The notes under the pieces were generated by a model. That model was not told where the DNA came from. It searched no databases and worked only from the letters and a program-made list of their open reading frames with translations. Shown one piece after another: positions 7,306 through 17,222 of a DNA stretch of 64,000 bases (position 1 is its first letter; every line of letters begins with the position of its first letter). Position numbers and translations under genes: made by a program. Source of the stretch: Algoriphagus sp. NG3 (lineage in GTDB: Bacteria > Bacteroidota > Bacteroidia > Cytophagales > Cyclobacteriaceae); assembly GCF_034119865.1 (NCBI RefSeq), contig NZ_CP139421.1, positions 3,348,001 through 3,412,000 on the forward strand, given 5' to 3'.

Positions 7306-8556
7306 ATGAATTTAAAAAGAGTTGTTGTAACAGGTATAGGTGCCCTCACACCAATAGGCAATACCGCAGAAGATTTCTGGAACGGTCTGACTAATGGTGT
7401 GAGCGGTGCTGCGCCGATTACCAAGTTCGATGCTTCACTTTTCAAAACCCAGTTTGCCTGCGAGGTGAAAAACCTTGATGTAGAGCAGTTCATGGACAGA
7501 AAAGAAGCTCGAAAAATGGATCCCTTCACCCAATATGCCATGATTTCCGCAGAGGAAGCTATAGCAAGTTCGGGGCTGGATCTTGAAAAAATCGATAAAT
7601 CTAGAGCCGGAGTCATCTGGGGATCTGGGATCGGGGGATTAAGGACATTCCAGGACGAAGTCACTTACTTTGCTGAAGGAGACGGAAATCCTAGATTTAA
7701 CCCATTCTTTATACCCAAAATGATCGCTGACATCAGCGCTGGTTTCTTATCAATTAAATATGGTTTTCGCGGTCCGAACTTTGTAACGGTTTCTGCCTGC
7801 GCCTCTGCCACCAATGCCCTCATCGATGCATTCACTTACATACGAATGGGCAAAGCTGATATATTCATCAGTGGTGGCTCAGAAGCAGCGGTGACCGAAG
7901 CGGGTATTGGTGGGTTCAATGCCATGAAAGCCCTTTCCCAAAGAAATGATTCCCCTGAGACAGCTTCTCGCCCTTTTGACAAGGACAGAGATGGCTTCGT
8001 GTTGGGTGAAGGTGCAGGAGCGTTGATCCTGGAAGAATACGAACATGCAAAAGCCCGTGGTGCCAAAATCTACGCAGAACTTGTAGGTGGTGGAATGACT
8101 GCTGATGCACATCATATCACAGCCCCTCATCCGGAAGGATTGGGTGCCAGCAATGTGATGAAAATAGCATTGGAAGATGCAAATCTTCAGCCTGAAGACA
8201 TTGATTATATTAATGTACATGGTACTTCCACTCCTCTAGGGGATGTAGGAGAAATCAAGGCAATACAAAAAATCTTTGGTGAACACGCTTATAAGCTAAA
8301 CATCAGCAGTACCAAGTCTATGACTGGTCACTTGCTAGGGGCAGCGGGAGCCGTAGAAGCCATCGCTTGTATTTATGCTTTGAACAAAGGTATCATCCCT
8401 CCTACCATCAATCATTTCACAGATGATGAAGCGTTTGATCCTAGGCTGAATTTGACTTTCAACAAGGCGCAAGAAAGAGAAATTAACTATGCTTTGAGCA
8501 ATACCTTTGGTTTTGGCGGACATAACTGTTCGGTAATTTTCAAAAAATATAATTAA
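7306..8556 (+). CDS. fabF: Beta-ketoacyl-ACP synthase II
   Basis: A 416-residue condensing enzyme that elongates acyl-ACP with malonyl-ACP. The Cys-His-His triad is visible: C165 in SACASATNA, H305 in VHGTSTPLGD and H342 in TGHLLGAAGAVEA. Length and order are normal for FabF. It follows acpP by 19 bases and precedes rnc by 8 bases, within one operon. Confidence 0.98.
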   Translation: MNLKRVVVTGIGALTPIGNTAEDFWNGLTNGVSGAAPITKFDASLFKTQFACEVKNLDVEQFMDRKEARKMDPFTQYAMISAEEAIASSGLDLEKIDKSRAGVIWGSGIGGLRTFQDEVTYFAEGDGNPRFNPFFIPKMIADISAGFLSIKYGFRGPNFVTVSACASATNALIDAFTYIRMGKADIFISGGSEAAVTEAGIGGFNAMKALSQRNDSPETASRPFDKDRDGFVLGEGAGALILEEYEHAKARGAKIYAELVGGGMTADAHHITAPHPEGLGASNVMKIALEDANLQPEDIDYINVHGTSTPLGDVGEIKAIQKIFGEHAYKLNISSTKSMTGHLLGAAGAVEAIACIYALNKGIIPPTINHFTDDEAFDPRLNLTFNKAQEREINYALSNTFGFGGHNCSVIFKKYN

Positions 8557-8564
8557 TCTGGATT

Positions 8565-9305
8565 TTGAAATTATTTCAAAGGCTCGGGTTTAACAATCTC
8601 TTCTTAAGCAAAAAAGACAAAAGGCTTGCTGCCTCCATCAGACTGATGACGGGGAGCAGGCCTTTTAATTTATCACTCTACAAGCTGGCACTGACCCCCT
8701 CCGGACTGGGAGAGGAAACTTTACAGGGATTCCGACTTTCCAACGAGCGCCTGGAGTTCCTGGGAGATGCAATCCTAGGTGCTGTCATTGCCGAATTCCT
8801 CTTTCAAAAATACCCTTTCCGGGACGAGGGATTTCTCACAGAGACCCGATCAAAACTTGTCAACAGGGAAACTCTCAACGACACAGGTATAAAAATAGGC
8901 CTGCGAAAAGCCCTGGATATGGAAATCGGTGAAAGGCATTTCACCGGGAACAAATCACTCTATGGGGATATGTTGGAAGCTTTTCTTGGAGCCATTTATC
9001 TGGATAGGGGTTATCATTTCACCAAAAAATTCATCATCAAACGTATCCTTCTTCACTTTGATGTGGAGAGCATGATCGCTACCACCACCAACTACAAAAG
9101 CAAAATCATAGAATGGTCTCAGCGTGAAAATAAAGTGATAGAATATCTGGTGATAAGTGTGACCGGAAACCAAAGATTTAAGGAATTTAAAGTCGCTTTA
9201 CAGGTAGAAGGAAAAGAAATAGCCCTTGGAAAAGGTGGCACCAAAAAGAAAGCCGAGCAAGAAGCATCGAAAAATGCATGTGATGTACTGGCTATTGTCA
9301 CCTAG
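8565..9305 (+). CDS. rnc: Ribonuclease III
   Basis: A 246-residue double-strand-specific endoribonuclease used in rRNA processing and RNA turnover. The signature NERLEFLGDAILG and the second acidic segment GDMLEAFLGAIYLDRG carry the metal-binding residues. A double-stranded RNA-binding domain follows at about 176-244, ending in KGGTKKKAEQEASKNA. The start is TTG8565, 8 bases after the fabF stop; no better ATG lies upstream in frame. Its place behind acpP-fabF is conserved in the phylum. Confidence 0.96.
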   Translation: MKLFQRLGFNNLFLSKKDKRLAASIRLMTGSRPFNLSLYKLALTPSGLGEETLQGFRLSNERLEFLGDAILGAVIAEFLFQKYPFRDEGFLTETRSKLVNRETLNDTGIKIGLRKALDMEIGERHFTGNKSLYGDMLEAFLGAIYLDRGYHFTKKFIIKRILLHFDVESMIATTTNYKSKIIEWSQRENKVIEYLVISVTGNQRFKEFKVALQVEGKEIALGKGGTKKKAEQEASKNACDVLAIVT

Positions 9306-9336
9306 CTGATTAATTTTAGAATTAATTAAATCTACC

Positions 9337-11175
9337 ATGTCTTCATTAAAAATAGCGGCAGCCACCGTCAATCAAACACCTCTGGACTGGGCTGGCAATT
9401 TGAACAGAATAATAACTACCATAGAAGAAGCTAAAAGGCAAGATGCGGAAATTCTGTGCTTACCTGAACTGGCTATTACAGGATATGGTTCGGAAGATTT
9501 GTTTTTAAGCTACTGGTATCCCCAAAAAGCCCTTTCCCAACTGGCTCTATTACTCCCGCATTGTAGTGGGATAACGGTGGCTGTAGGGCTACCCGTCAGG
9601 ATTCAGGACAAAGTCTATAATACCATCGCAGTCATTGAAGGCGGTGAAGTGGTTGGTTTTGTGGCCAAGCAGTTTATGGCTATCGACGGAGTGCATTACG
9701 AATTCCGCTGGTTTACGCCATGGCTGGCTGAAGAGGTCACGGAAATAGAATTTCAAGGAAAAACAGTAGCATTCGGCGATCTTACTTTTCATCACAAAGG
9801 GATTAAGTATGGATTCGAGATATGTGAAGACGCCTGGAGAAGCCATTTAAGACCGGGATTCAGACTTTTCAAACGGAACGTAGATCTGATATTCAACCCC
9901 AGCGCGAGCCATTTTGCCATGGGTAAGACCCAGCTCCGAAAAGAATTAGTGGAAGAAAGTTCCAAGTCTTTTGATTGTTACTATTGCTATGCCAATCTAC
10001 TTGGTAATGAAGCTGGCAGGATGATCTTTGACGGTGAGATTATGCTGGCTAAATCGGGGGAGTTGCTTTTCCGAAATCGCCTCCTTTCATTTCAGGACGT
10101 TCAGGTAACCAGCTTTTATCTGGAATCAAAAGACCAAGGTATCGCTCCAATCAATTCAAAAAATGAAGAATTTGTCCAGGCCTCTGCCCTGGCACTTTTT
10201 GACTATATGAGAAAAAGCAGAAGTACCGGTTTTGTACTTTCCCTGTCTGGAGGAGCAGATTCTTCATCAGTAGCAGTACTGGTGGCAGAGATGGTGAAGC
10301 GGGGGATAGCTGAACTGGGACTTGTTGCTTTTTGCGAGAAAGCAGGGATTAAAAACCTCCCTACTTCATCCAATCCTGAGAAGGAATTGATGAAGCAAAT
10401 TCTCACTACGGCCTATCAGGGCACTAAAAACTCATCTATAGACACCTTCTCTTCGGCTAAATCACTCGCAGAAAGCATAGGAGCTACATTTTATCACTGG
10501 GAAATCGATGAGGAAGTAAACTCCTACACTGCCAAAATAGAAAAAGCAATAGGCAGAAAACTGACTTGGGAGCAGGACGATATCACACTGCAGAATATCC
10601 AAGCAAGAACCAGATCACCTATCATCTGGATGCTAGCCAATCTCAATAACGCCTTGCTTTTGGCAACTTCTAACCGCAGTGAAGGCGATGTAGGGTATGC
10701 TACGATGGATGGGGACACATCCGGAAGTATCTCTCCAATAGCTGCGGTGGACAAATATTTCATCCTAAACTGGCTTCGATGGGCTGAGCAAAATCTGGAT
10801 CAACCCGGACTGGAAAAAGTAAACTCCCTACAACCAAGTGCAGAGCTGCGGCCATTGGAAAAAACACAGACAGATGAGAAGGACTTGATGCCTTACGCTG
10901 TAATTGTGGAAATAGAAAAACTTGCTATCCGCGATCGCCGTTCACCAATGGATATTTACCTCATACTATCCGATGAACTTGACTTACCAGATGATACTTT
11001 AAAGGATTATATCAAAAAATTCTTCAGACTCTGGTCCCGCAATCAATGGAAAAGGGAAAGACTGGCTCCTTCCTTCCATCTAGATGAATTCAATGTGGAT
11101 CCCAAGACATGGTACAGATTCCCGATTTTGTCCGGAGGATTTGCCGAAGAACTAACACAACTAGATCAACTATAA
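9337..11175 (+). CDS. nadE: Glutamine-dependent NAD+ synthetase
   Basis: A 612-residue two-domain enzyme for the last step of NAD synthesis (amidation of nicotinic acid adenine dinucleotide). The N-terminal nitrilase-type glutaminase has the Glu-Lys-Cys triad E44, K111 and C163 (YGFEICEDAWR). The C-terminal synthetase has the ATP-pyrophosphatase P-loop SGGADS at 304-309 and the NRSEGDVGYATMDGD segment. Full length is as expected for the glutamine-dependent form. It lies 31 bases after rnc and 10 before lgt, probably one operon. Confidence 0.96.
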   Translation: MSSLKIAAATVNQTPLDWAGNLNRIITTIEEAKRQDAEILCLPELAITGYGSEDLFLSYWYPQKALSQLALLLPHCSGITVAVGLPVRIQDKVYNTIAVIEGGEVVGFVAKQFMAIDGVHYEFRWFTPWLAEEVTEIEFQGKTVAFGDLTFHHKGIKYGFEICEDAWRSHLRPGFRLFKRNVDLIFNPSASHFAMGKTQLRKELVEESSKSFDCYYCYANLLGNEAGRMIFDGEIMLAKSGELLFRNRLLSFQDVQVTSFYLESKDQGIAPINSKNEEFVQASALALFDYMRKSRSTGFVLSLSGGADSSSVAVLVAEMVKRGIAELGLVAFCEKAGIKNLPTSSNPEKELMKQILTTAYQGTKNSSIDTFSSAKSLAESIGATFYHWEIDEEVNSYTAKIEKAIGRKLTWEQDDITLQNIQARTRSPIIWMLANLNNALLLATSNRSEGDVGYATMDGDTSGSISPIAAVDKYFILNWLRWAEQNLDQPGLEKVNSLQPSAELRPLEKTQTDEKDLMPYAVIVEIEKLAIRDRRSPMDIYLILSDELDLPDDTLKDYIKKFFRLWSRNQWKRERLAPSFHLDEFNVDPKTWYRFPILSGGFAEELTQLDQL

Positions 11176-11185
11176 ACTTGAAACT

Positions 11186-12289
11186 ATGCTTGAATTAATC
11201 ATGAACTATATCGTATGGGATCCCAACCCTTCTGTGATCCCGGGGTGGGAACGTCCGCCATGGTATAGTATTCTCTTCGCTGCGGGATTTGTGATTTCCC
11301 AGCAATTCATGCTTCATTTTTTCAAGAAGGAAGGCCAAAACCCTGAATTGGTTGATAAGCTAACCATCTATATGGTAATAGCCACTATCGTAGGGGCTAG
11401 GCTGGGCCATGTGCTTTTCTATGAACCTGCAAAGTACTTGAGCAATCCCATTGAGATCTTGAAAGTATGGGAAGGAGGTCTTGCCAGTCATGGGGCTGCT
11501 ATTGCAATTCTGTTCGCCTTGTGGCTTTATGCCAAAAAGACTCCGGGTCAAAACTACCTGTGGGTAGTGGACAGGATTGTAATTGTGACAGCACTTACTG
11601 GAGCATTGATCCGCTTTGGCAACCTGATGAACTCTGAAATAGGTGGTAAAGACACCGGATCAGATTACGGGATAGTGTACGCTTGGGATACTGAGGAATT
11701 ACTTTCTACGCTCAAGCTGCCGATTTTGTCTGTCGACCCCTACAAACCGGCTGACCGCCAGAATGAGATGGTTGGGAATGGAATAGTCCCAGTGAATATT
11801 GACTTGGAGATAAGCAAAGGCTCCTACTCTTTGGATGAATTGGAAAGTGCCTTGAGGAGAGATATCAAGTATGCTTTGACACAGTTCAAATCCAGTCAAG
11901 AGTATCTGGCAGAGCCAAAAGAAAGCCCATTAGATCTTTCTATTGTGGACAAAGGCGATCATTACTTAGCCACGGTCAGAACATTCGGAAGAGCAAAGCA
12001 TCCAACACAGATTTATGAATCCCTCTCTTATTTGGTGATTTTCTTAGTGCTGTTTGGCCTTTGGAATAAATATAAAGAACGCTTGCCTGAAGGAATCCTT
12101 CTTGGTATATTCTTGATTTCGGTCTTTGGAATGCGGTTTATCTGGGAGTTCTTCAAGGTAAGCCAGGTGGATTTTGAGGACTCTATGGCATTCAATATGG
12201 GGCAGCTTCTGAGTATTCCGCTGGTGATAGCCGGTATGATCCTGGTGGCCCGTGCGCTGAAAAACGGCTTGAAACCTCTGAAAAACTAA
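11186..12289 (+). CDS. lgt: Prolipoprotein diacylglyceryl transferase with enlarged insert
   Basis: A 367-residue integral membrane enzyme that attaches diacylglycerol to the lipobox cysteine of prelipoproteins. The core motifs are [11 protein letters not shown] (R72), [10 protein letters not shown] (H103) and the Lgt signature [11 protein letters not shown] (about 144-154), then [13 protein letters not shown] (about 271). Between these last two lies an insert of about 110 residues (160-268), roughly 80 longer than in E. coli Lgt, soluble in character. A longer head is known for Bacteroidota Lgt but its job is unclear. ATG11186 is used; ATG11201 (MNYIVWDP) is also possible. Its stop overlaps the convergent yidD stop by 4 bases. 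Confidence 0.95.
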   Translation: MLELIMNYIVWDPNPSVIPGWERPPWYSILFAAGFVISQQFMLHFFKKEGQNPELVDKLTIYMVIATIVGARLGHVLFYEPAKYLSNPIEILKVWEGGLASHGAAIAILFALWLYAKKTPGQNYLWVVDRIVIVTALTGALIRFGNLMNSEIGGKDTGSDYGIVYAWDTEELLSTLKLPILSVDPYKPADRQNEMVGNGIVPVNIDLEISKGSYSLDELESALRRDIKYALTQFKSSQEYLAEPKESPLDLSIVDKGDHYLATVRTFGRAKHPTQIYESLSYLVIFLVLFGLWNKYKERLPEGILLGIFLISVFGMRFIWEFFKVSQVDFEDSMAFNMGQLLSIPLVIAGMILVARALKNGLKPLKN

Positions 12290-12510
12290 GGTACTGGATC
12301 ATGCCCGTGGCCTCCCCAGGGATGGCAACGGGCTATCCGCTTAAGCCCCATCCATCCGCCTTTGAATACCCCATGCTTCAAAATTGCTTCCTTTGTGTAC
12401 TGGCTACAAGTAGGCGTGTACCTACAGCTTGAAGGAAACAAGGGCGAGATAGTATATTGATACACCAAGACTGGAAATATAGCTATCTTTCGAAGAATGG
12501 ATTTGCTCAT
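12286..12510 (-). CDS. yidD: Membrane protein insertion efficiency factor YidD
   Basis: A 74-residue protein with the YidD pattern [20 protein letters not shown], followed by [33 protein letters not shown], including the three conserved cysteines. It helps YidC/Sec insert inner-membrane proteins and binds the membrane through an amphipathic N-terminal helix. In many bacteria yidD follows rnpA; here it stands alone, converging on lgt with a 4-base overlap and diverging from the beta-barrel gene. Confidence 0.95.
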   Translation of the reverse strand: MSKSILRKIAIFPVLVYQYTISPLFPSSCRYTPTCSQYTKEAILKHGVFKGGWMGLKRIARCHPWGGHGHDPVP

Positions 12511-12570
12511 GGATTAAGTCTCCTAATTAAACGATTACGTAAGTAACCAAATATCAATCTGAATTCCCGC

Positions 12571-14031
12571 TTGATTATCAAGATTAAAAAATCACTTCTT
12601 TTTATTATTCTGCCTATAGCTCTTTTTATTGAGTGCGGGGAGAATAGTGCCCATGCGCAGAACGACACCTCTTTTGCACCTGTAGATACAAATGCACCAG
12701 ATAGTGTCAAGGTCAATAACATATTCATCGTAGGAAATGTAAAAACGAAAAAGAGTGTAATACTACGGGAGTTGGATTTCACCACTGAATATTATTACGA
12801 CTGGAACACATTTTTGCAAATACTCCTCGCTGATCAGAAAAAGATTTACAATCTCCAGCTTTTCACTTCCGTAGAAATCACCCCACTTCTTACTGGTGAT
12901 AATGAAGCTGAAATCCTCATCACAGTAAAGGAAAGATGGTACATCCTACCCCAAGTGATTTTCGAATTGGCTGACAGGAACTTTTCGGAATGGTGGACAA
13001 ATCAAAACAGGGATTTTTCCCGCGTAAATTTTGGGCTTCGGCTAAGCCATAATAATGTAGGGGGGAGAAATGAAAGACTCAAATTTGCCGGACAACTGGG
13101 TTTTACCCGAGCGCTGGATCTCCAATACAGCAAGCCTTACATTGATAAAAACCAAAAGCATGGACTGGCCGTACAGCTCACCTTCAAAGAGAACAAGACT
13201 ATTCCGATCAAGTCAGAATACAATAAGCAGGTTTTCTACACTAACGAAAACGAAGACATAATCAGGAAAAATTTTGCCGCAGCCCTGCGATACACCTATA
13301 GAAGGAGCTATTACAATTACCACTTCCTCACACTTGGATACAGCAATACGTGGGTGGCTGATGACGTCTTATTGGAAAATCCCGACTACTTCCAGCATGA
13401 TGGAAATAAACTCCGGTATTCCTTCGCTACCTATACTTTCCGCCATGATCGCAGAGACAACGTCTCCTATGCCACTGATGGCGAGTTGCTCCAGGCATCT
13501 ATCACTAAATACGGGATTTTTTACACCAAGGATTTAGATGAAGTAGAGGTCAATCTTACCGCAAATAAGTACTTCAAAATCTCTGACAGGTTACATTTCA
13601 ACACTGGACTTACGGCTAATTGGTTTTTGAGTCAAAGCCAGCCTTATACGTTGGTAAGGGGTGTGGGATACAACCCGAATTTCATCAGAGGATATGAGCT
13701 CAATGTGGTCGAGGGTCAGCAGCTCTATGTACACAAAAACAGTTTTAGGTATAAATTCGTGGATTGGGAGATAGACATCTCTAATTTGATCAAACTAGAA
13801 CAGTTCAGTACCATACCTATCCGCCTCTACCTCAGTGCCAATTTTGACCACGGGTATGTGAAAGACCGAAACCTGATTCCTGAAAACACACGCTTGTCCA
13901 ATAAGTACTTAATGGGATATGGTACTGGGATAGACTTAGTAGGGTTTTATGATGCTGTATTCCGATTTGAATACTCTATGAACAATAGTAAGGAAGGCAA
14001 CTTCTTTTTCAACTTTTCCGCACCCTTCTAA
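12571..14031 (+). CDS. POTRA-domain outer-membrane beta-barrel protein (BamA/TamA-like)
   Basis: A 486-residue protein with a signal peptide (hydrophobic stretch about residues 8-20, cleavage near AHAQ at 30), one POTRA-like domain (about 48-118, VNNIFIVGNVKTKKSVILRE through VKERWYILP), and a C-terminal region of alternating strands ending in Phe (NFFFNFSAPF), as in Omp85-family barrels. It is shorter than BamA (one POTRA rather than five), so it is an accessory Omp85-type protein rather than the main insertase. The start TTG12571 is the best fit to the signal peptide. Its substrate is unknown. Confidence 0.82.
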   Translation: MIIKIKKSLLFIILPIALFIECGENSAHAQNDTSFAPVDTNAPDSVKVNNIFIVGNVKTKKSVILRELDFTTEYYYDWNTFLQILLADQKKIYNLQLFTSVEITPLLTGDNEAEILITVKERWYILPQVIFELADRNFSEWWTNQNRDFSRVNFGLRLSHNNVGGRNERLKFAGQLGFTRALDLQYSKPYIDKNQKHGLAVQLTFKENKTIPIKSEYNKQVFYTNENEDIIRKNFAAALRYTYRRSYYNYHFLTLGYSNTWVADDVLLENPDYFQHDGNKLRYSFATYTFRHDRRDNVSYATDGELLQASITKYGIFYTKDLDEVEVNLTANKYFKISDRLHFNTGLTANWFLSQSQPYTLVRGVGYNPNFIRGYELNVVEGQQLYVHKNSFRYKFVDWEIDISNLIKLEQFSTIPIRLYLSANFDHGYVKDRNLIPENTRLSNKYLMGYGTGIDLVGFYDAVFRFEYSMNNSKEGNFFFNFSAPF

Positions 14032-14234
14032 CCGTATTTTGAAAGGAAAGAGCTGTAATAATAGCATCTCCTGATATCTCACCTGCCGGATATAACTCGG
14101 GATACAACAGCAAATTCATTACGGATTATACATAATACAGGGAAGAAACTAGATTTTTTCAAAAAAAACAACTAACAATTTGTGTTGATAATCAAGATTT
14201 TAACTAAATTAGTTAAGTCTTTTTTCGATGCAAC

Positions 14235-15056
14235 ATGAAGCTGTTGACTTTTTTATGCTTCCTGCTTTGCCTGCAATCGCTGGCATTGGCACAAACAGAC
14301 CCGCTCACTCAAGTACATGGTGCGAGAGGTCAGGGAATGGGAAATCTACGTGTACACGGTATGGACGTCTGGAGCTACTTCAATAATCCGGGAGGACTTG
14401 CCAAACTGGAATATTCCGCTATTTCCGCCGGATACGATAGTCGTTTTGGGCTAAAAGAACTGACTACTGTAGATCTGGTAGGTGCCTGGAAGATAAAGCA
14501 AGGAACTTTGGGTTTTGGGATTTCCCGCTTCGGAGGCAAACTATTCAACCAACAATCCCTAGGAGTCGCATTTGCCAATCAGCTGGGGATAGTAAGTATT
14601 GGTGGAAGACTGGAATGGCACCAGACCCAGATAGAAAGTTTTGGGACAGGCAACGGCCTCATCTTCAGCATAGGGGGCATAGCTGAACTCAGCCCCGAAT
14701 TCTCTATTGGAGCAAGTATTTTTAATCTAAACCGATCCAAAATCTCCAGAAATTCTGACACTAGACTTCCTACAGGTGTAGTTCTGGGTATTTTCTATAA
14801 TCCCATCTCACAAGTGCAGATCCATCTGGAAGCGGAAAAGGATATACAGATCAAACCCATTGTAAAAGCCGGCTTGGAATACGGGGTCAAAGATTGGGTC
14901 TTTCTCCGGGCAGGTATCAATAGTAATCCCAGCAGGATGTTTTTTGGGATAGGATTGAAGTCCACACGCTTTACCGTGGACTATACATACGGGCAAAATC
15001 ATGCTTTGGGTAGTACCAGTCACGTAAGTTTAGGATTAAGCTTCAGTAATAAATGA
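14235..15056 (+). CDS. PorV/PorQ-like outer-membrane beta-barrel protein
   Basis: A 273-residue protein with a clear signal peptide (LTFLCFLLCLQSLALAQ) and a pattern of short alternating strands ending in SLGLSFSNK. The opening GARGQGMGNLRVHGMDVWSYFNNPGGLA resembles the FadL-related PorV/PorQ family, which includes components of type IX secretion; it is not possible to tell whether this one is a secretion component. Its stop overlaps the start of the HhH-barrel gene by 4 bases, so the two are translationally coupled and probably work together in the outer membrane. Confidence 0.75.
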   Translation: MKLLTFLCFLLCLQSLALAQTDPLTQVHGARGQGMGNLRVHGMDVWSYFNNPGGLAKLEYSAISAGYDSRFGLKELTTVDLVGAWKIKQGTLGFGISRFGGKLFNQQSLGVAFANQLGIVSIGGRLEWHQTQIESFGTGNGLIFSIGGIAELSPEFSIGASIFNLNRSKISRNSDTRLPTGVVLGIFYNPISQVQIHLEAEKDIQIKPIVKAGLEYGVKDWVFLRAGINSNPSRMFFGIGLKSTRFTVDYTYGQNHALGSTSHVSLGLSFSNK

Positions 15057-17155
15057 GGCGACTAATTCTCATAGCAAGTGGGTGGTTATGCATACTTACT
15101 TATGCCTTTGCCCAACAGCCCCCAAAGAAAGATATTGATCTTGAATCTTTTATTGAACGGCTATTTCCAGTCCAAGATGAGGACATAGATTATGAGTCGA
15201 TTTACGAGGTACTCCTGCAATTGTATCTAAATCCCATGGATGTAAACAATGCAAATGCAGAAGTCCTTGCATCCAGCTATCTCTTGGATCCAACCCAGAT
15301 CAGCAACTTAATCACCTATAGGGCTAAATTTGGCTCTTTGATATCACTATATGAACTACAAGCTATTCCGGGCTTTGACCTGAACACCATAGAACTTATC
15401 CTTCCTTTTTTAACGCTAGGAACGGGAAAATCAGGACAAACAAGACCTTTATGGCAGCGAATTGTAAGTGAAGAACAAGCTTATTTCCTATTCCGACATC
15501 GTCGCACTTGGGAGACACGCAAAGGTTATACTCCGGCAGACACCAGTTCCACAGGAAGAATCTCAAGTAGATACCTGGGTGATCCCAATGAATTTTACCT
15601 CAGGTTCCGAATCCAGCATACCCGGGATTTCAGCTTGGGATTTACACTGGATAAAGATCCAGGTGAACAATTTATCTGGGATACCAAAACAGCGAGGTAT
15701 GGTTTTAATTTTTTCTCATTTCACTTTACTAAATATTATACAGGCAAGTGGAAGACAATTGCTTTAGGAGATTTCCAGGCGCAGTTTGGTCAGGGGTTGG
15801 TCTTCGGCGCAGGCTATTCGTTAGGCAAAGGAGCTGAAACTGTCCCTACTGTACGCCGAAGCAGCGTCGGGATTTTGCCTTACACTGCAGCCTTGGAATT
15901 CGGATTCTTCCGAGGTGCCGGACTCACCTATCAAAGTGGGAATTGGCAAGGTAGCCTCATCACCTCCTTTGCCCCACGAGATGGACGGGCGGGCAATGTG
16001 CTGGACACGCTAAGTGTAGAGGATATTACGATCAGTTCTTTTAACCAAAGCGGACTTCACCGCACCAGCAGTGAGCTCAGCACCAAAAACCAGTTTAGGG
16101 AAGTAAGTCTTGGCGGAAATGTGCAATTTTCCTCCAATTCTGGCAAATTTCAGACTGGCACCAATTTCCTTTATACAAGGTTTAATCATCCTTGGGTAAA
16201 AAATCCCACACTTTATAATCAATATGATTTTTCTGGGCAAAGCAATACCGTGGGCAGTTTGTATCTGAATTACAATTGGAAGAATTTCTTTTTGTTTGGA
16301 GAATCTGCCATATCCCAATCAGGTGGAAAAGCGCAGGTACTGGGATTCATTTCCAGCCTTAGCAGGCAGGTTGACTTTTCACTTCTTTGGAGAAAATATG
16401 ATAAAGATTTCCATAGTTTTTACGCAAACGCCTTTGCAGAAAGTACCCGCCCTGCTAATGAGCAGGGTGTATATGCAGGAATCCAGATCAAGCCGATTTC
16501 AAAATGGAAACTTAATGCTTATTATGATTTTTTTAAGTTTCCATGGTTCAGATACAGAGTATATGCACCATCCAAAGGCTATGAATGGTTAGCCAGAATT
16601 ACCTATCAACCTTCGAGAAACCTAACTGCTTTTTTCCAGATCAGAGAAGAGGAAAAGGATCGCAATCTATCCGATTCAGGTGAGCCTTCCCTACCCTATC
16701 TTGTACGGCCTATCAATAAAATCAACGGTTTAATCAGTCTTGAATATCAGGTCAGCAGAGACTTTTTTTTCCGCTCAAGAATCCTGTTTAGTAGAGTTGA
16801 TCACAATGATCAAAAGTCTTCAGGATTTATGATTCTCCAAGATGCCCAACATAGTTTCGGGAAATTCAGAATTACGGGCAGGCTGGCATTATTTGATACG
16901 GATGACTACGATACCCGGATTTATGCATTTGAAAATAATGTGCTTTGGACATTTTCTATTCCTGCATTTGCAGGACAGGGAATGCGATATTACCTCCTAT
17001 CCCAGTACCAATTCAATTCCCAGATCACAGCCTACTTCCGCTTCTCCAGAACATCCTATACCGACCGGGATAAAATCAGCTCTGGACTTCAGGAGATTGA
17101 TGGCTCAAGGCAAACCGAGACCACCTTGATGATCAGATACATGCTTCATCGCTAG
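15053..17155 (+). CDS. Helix-hairpin-helix domain protein with large beta-barrel region
   Basis: A 700-residue exported protein: signal peptide (about 1-21), helix-hairpin-helix repeats at about 60-125 (LNPMDVNNANAEVLASSYL, then FGSLISLYELQAIPGF), then about 550 residues of amphipathic strands rich in Tyr/Phe and ending RYMLHR, which look like an outer-membrane barrel. HhH motifs of this kind occur in ComEA-type DNA-binding proteins, but here they may simply be a protein-contact module. The family is known in Bacteroidota only as a predicted outer-membrane HhH protein. It overlaps the PorV-like gene by 4 bases. Confidence 0.78.
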   Translation: MRRLILIASGWLCILTYAFAQQPPKKDIDLESFIERLFPVQDEDIDYESIYEVLLQLYLNPMDVNNANAEVLASSYLLDPTQISNLITYRAKFGSLISLYELQAIPGFDLNTIELILPFLTLGTGKSGQTRPLWQRIVSEEQAYFLFRHRRTWETRKGYTPADTSSTGRISSRYLGDPNEFYLRFRIQHTRDFSLGFTLDKDPGEQFIWDTKTARYGFNFFSFHFTKYYTGKWKTIALGDFQAQFGQGLVFGAGYSLGKGAETVPTVRRSSVGILPYTAALEFGFFRGAGLTYQSGNWQGSLITSFAPRDGRAGNVLDTLSVEDITISSFNQSGLHRTSSELSTKNQFREVSLGGNVQFSSNSGKFQTGTNFLYTRFNHPWVKNPTLYNQYDFSGQSNTVGSLYLNYNWKNFFLFGESAISQSGGKAQVLGFISSLSRQVDFSLLWRKYDKDFHSFYANAFAESTRPANEQGVYAGIQIKPISKWKLNAYYDFFKFPWFRYRVYAPSKGYEWLARITYQPSRNLTAFFQIREEEKDRNLSDSGEPSLPYLVRPINKINGLISLEYQVSRDFFFRSRILFSRVDHNDQKSSGFMILQDAQHSFGKFRITGRLALFDTDDYDTRIYAFENNVLWTFSIPAFAGQGMRYYLLSQYQFNSQITAYFRFSRTSYTDRDKISSGLQEIDGSRQTETTLMIRYMLHR

Positions 17156-17222
17156 ATTTCCATCAATGGTATGCTTTTACCCCTACTATTTTGATATTTT
17201 GTACCCAAACTAAAAAACCGCT

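Noticed and set aside
12507..12785. 92-residue minus-strand frame just upstream of yidD, the place where rnpA often lies
   Set aside because: It has no RnpA motif and is antisense to the signal peptide and POTRA domain of the barrel gene.
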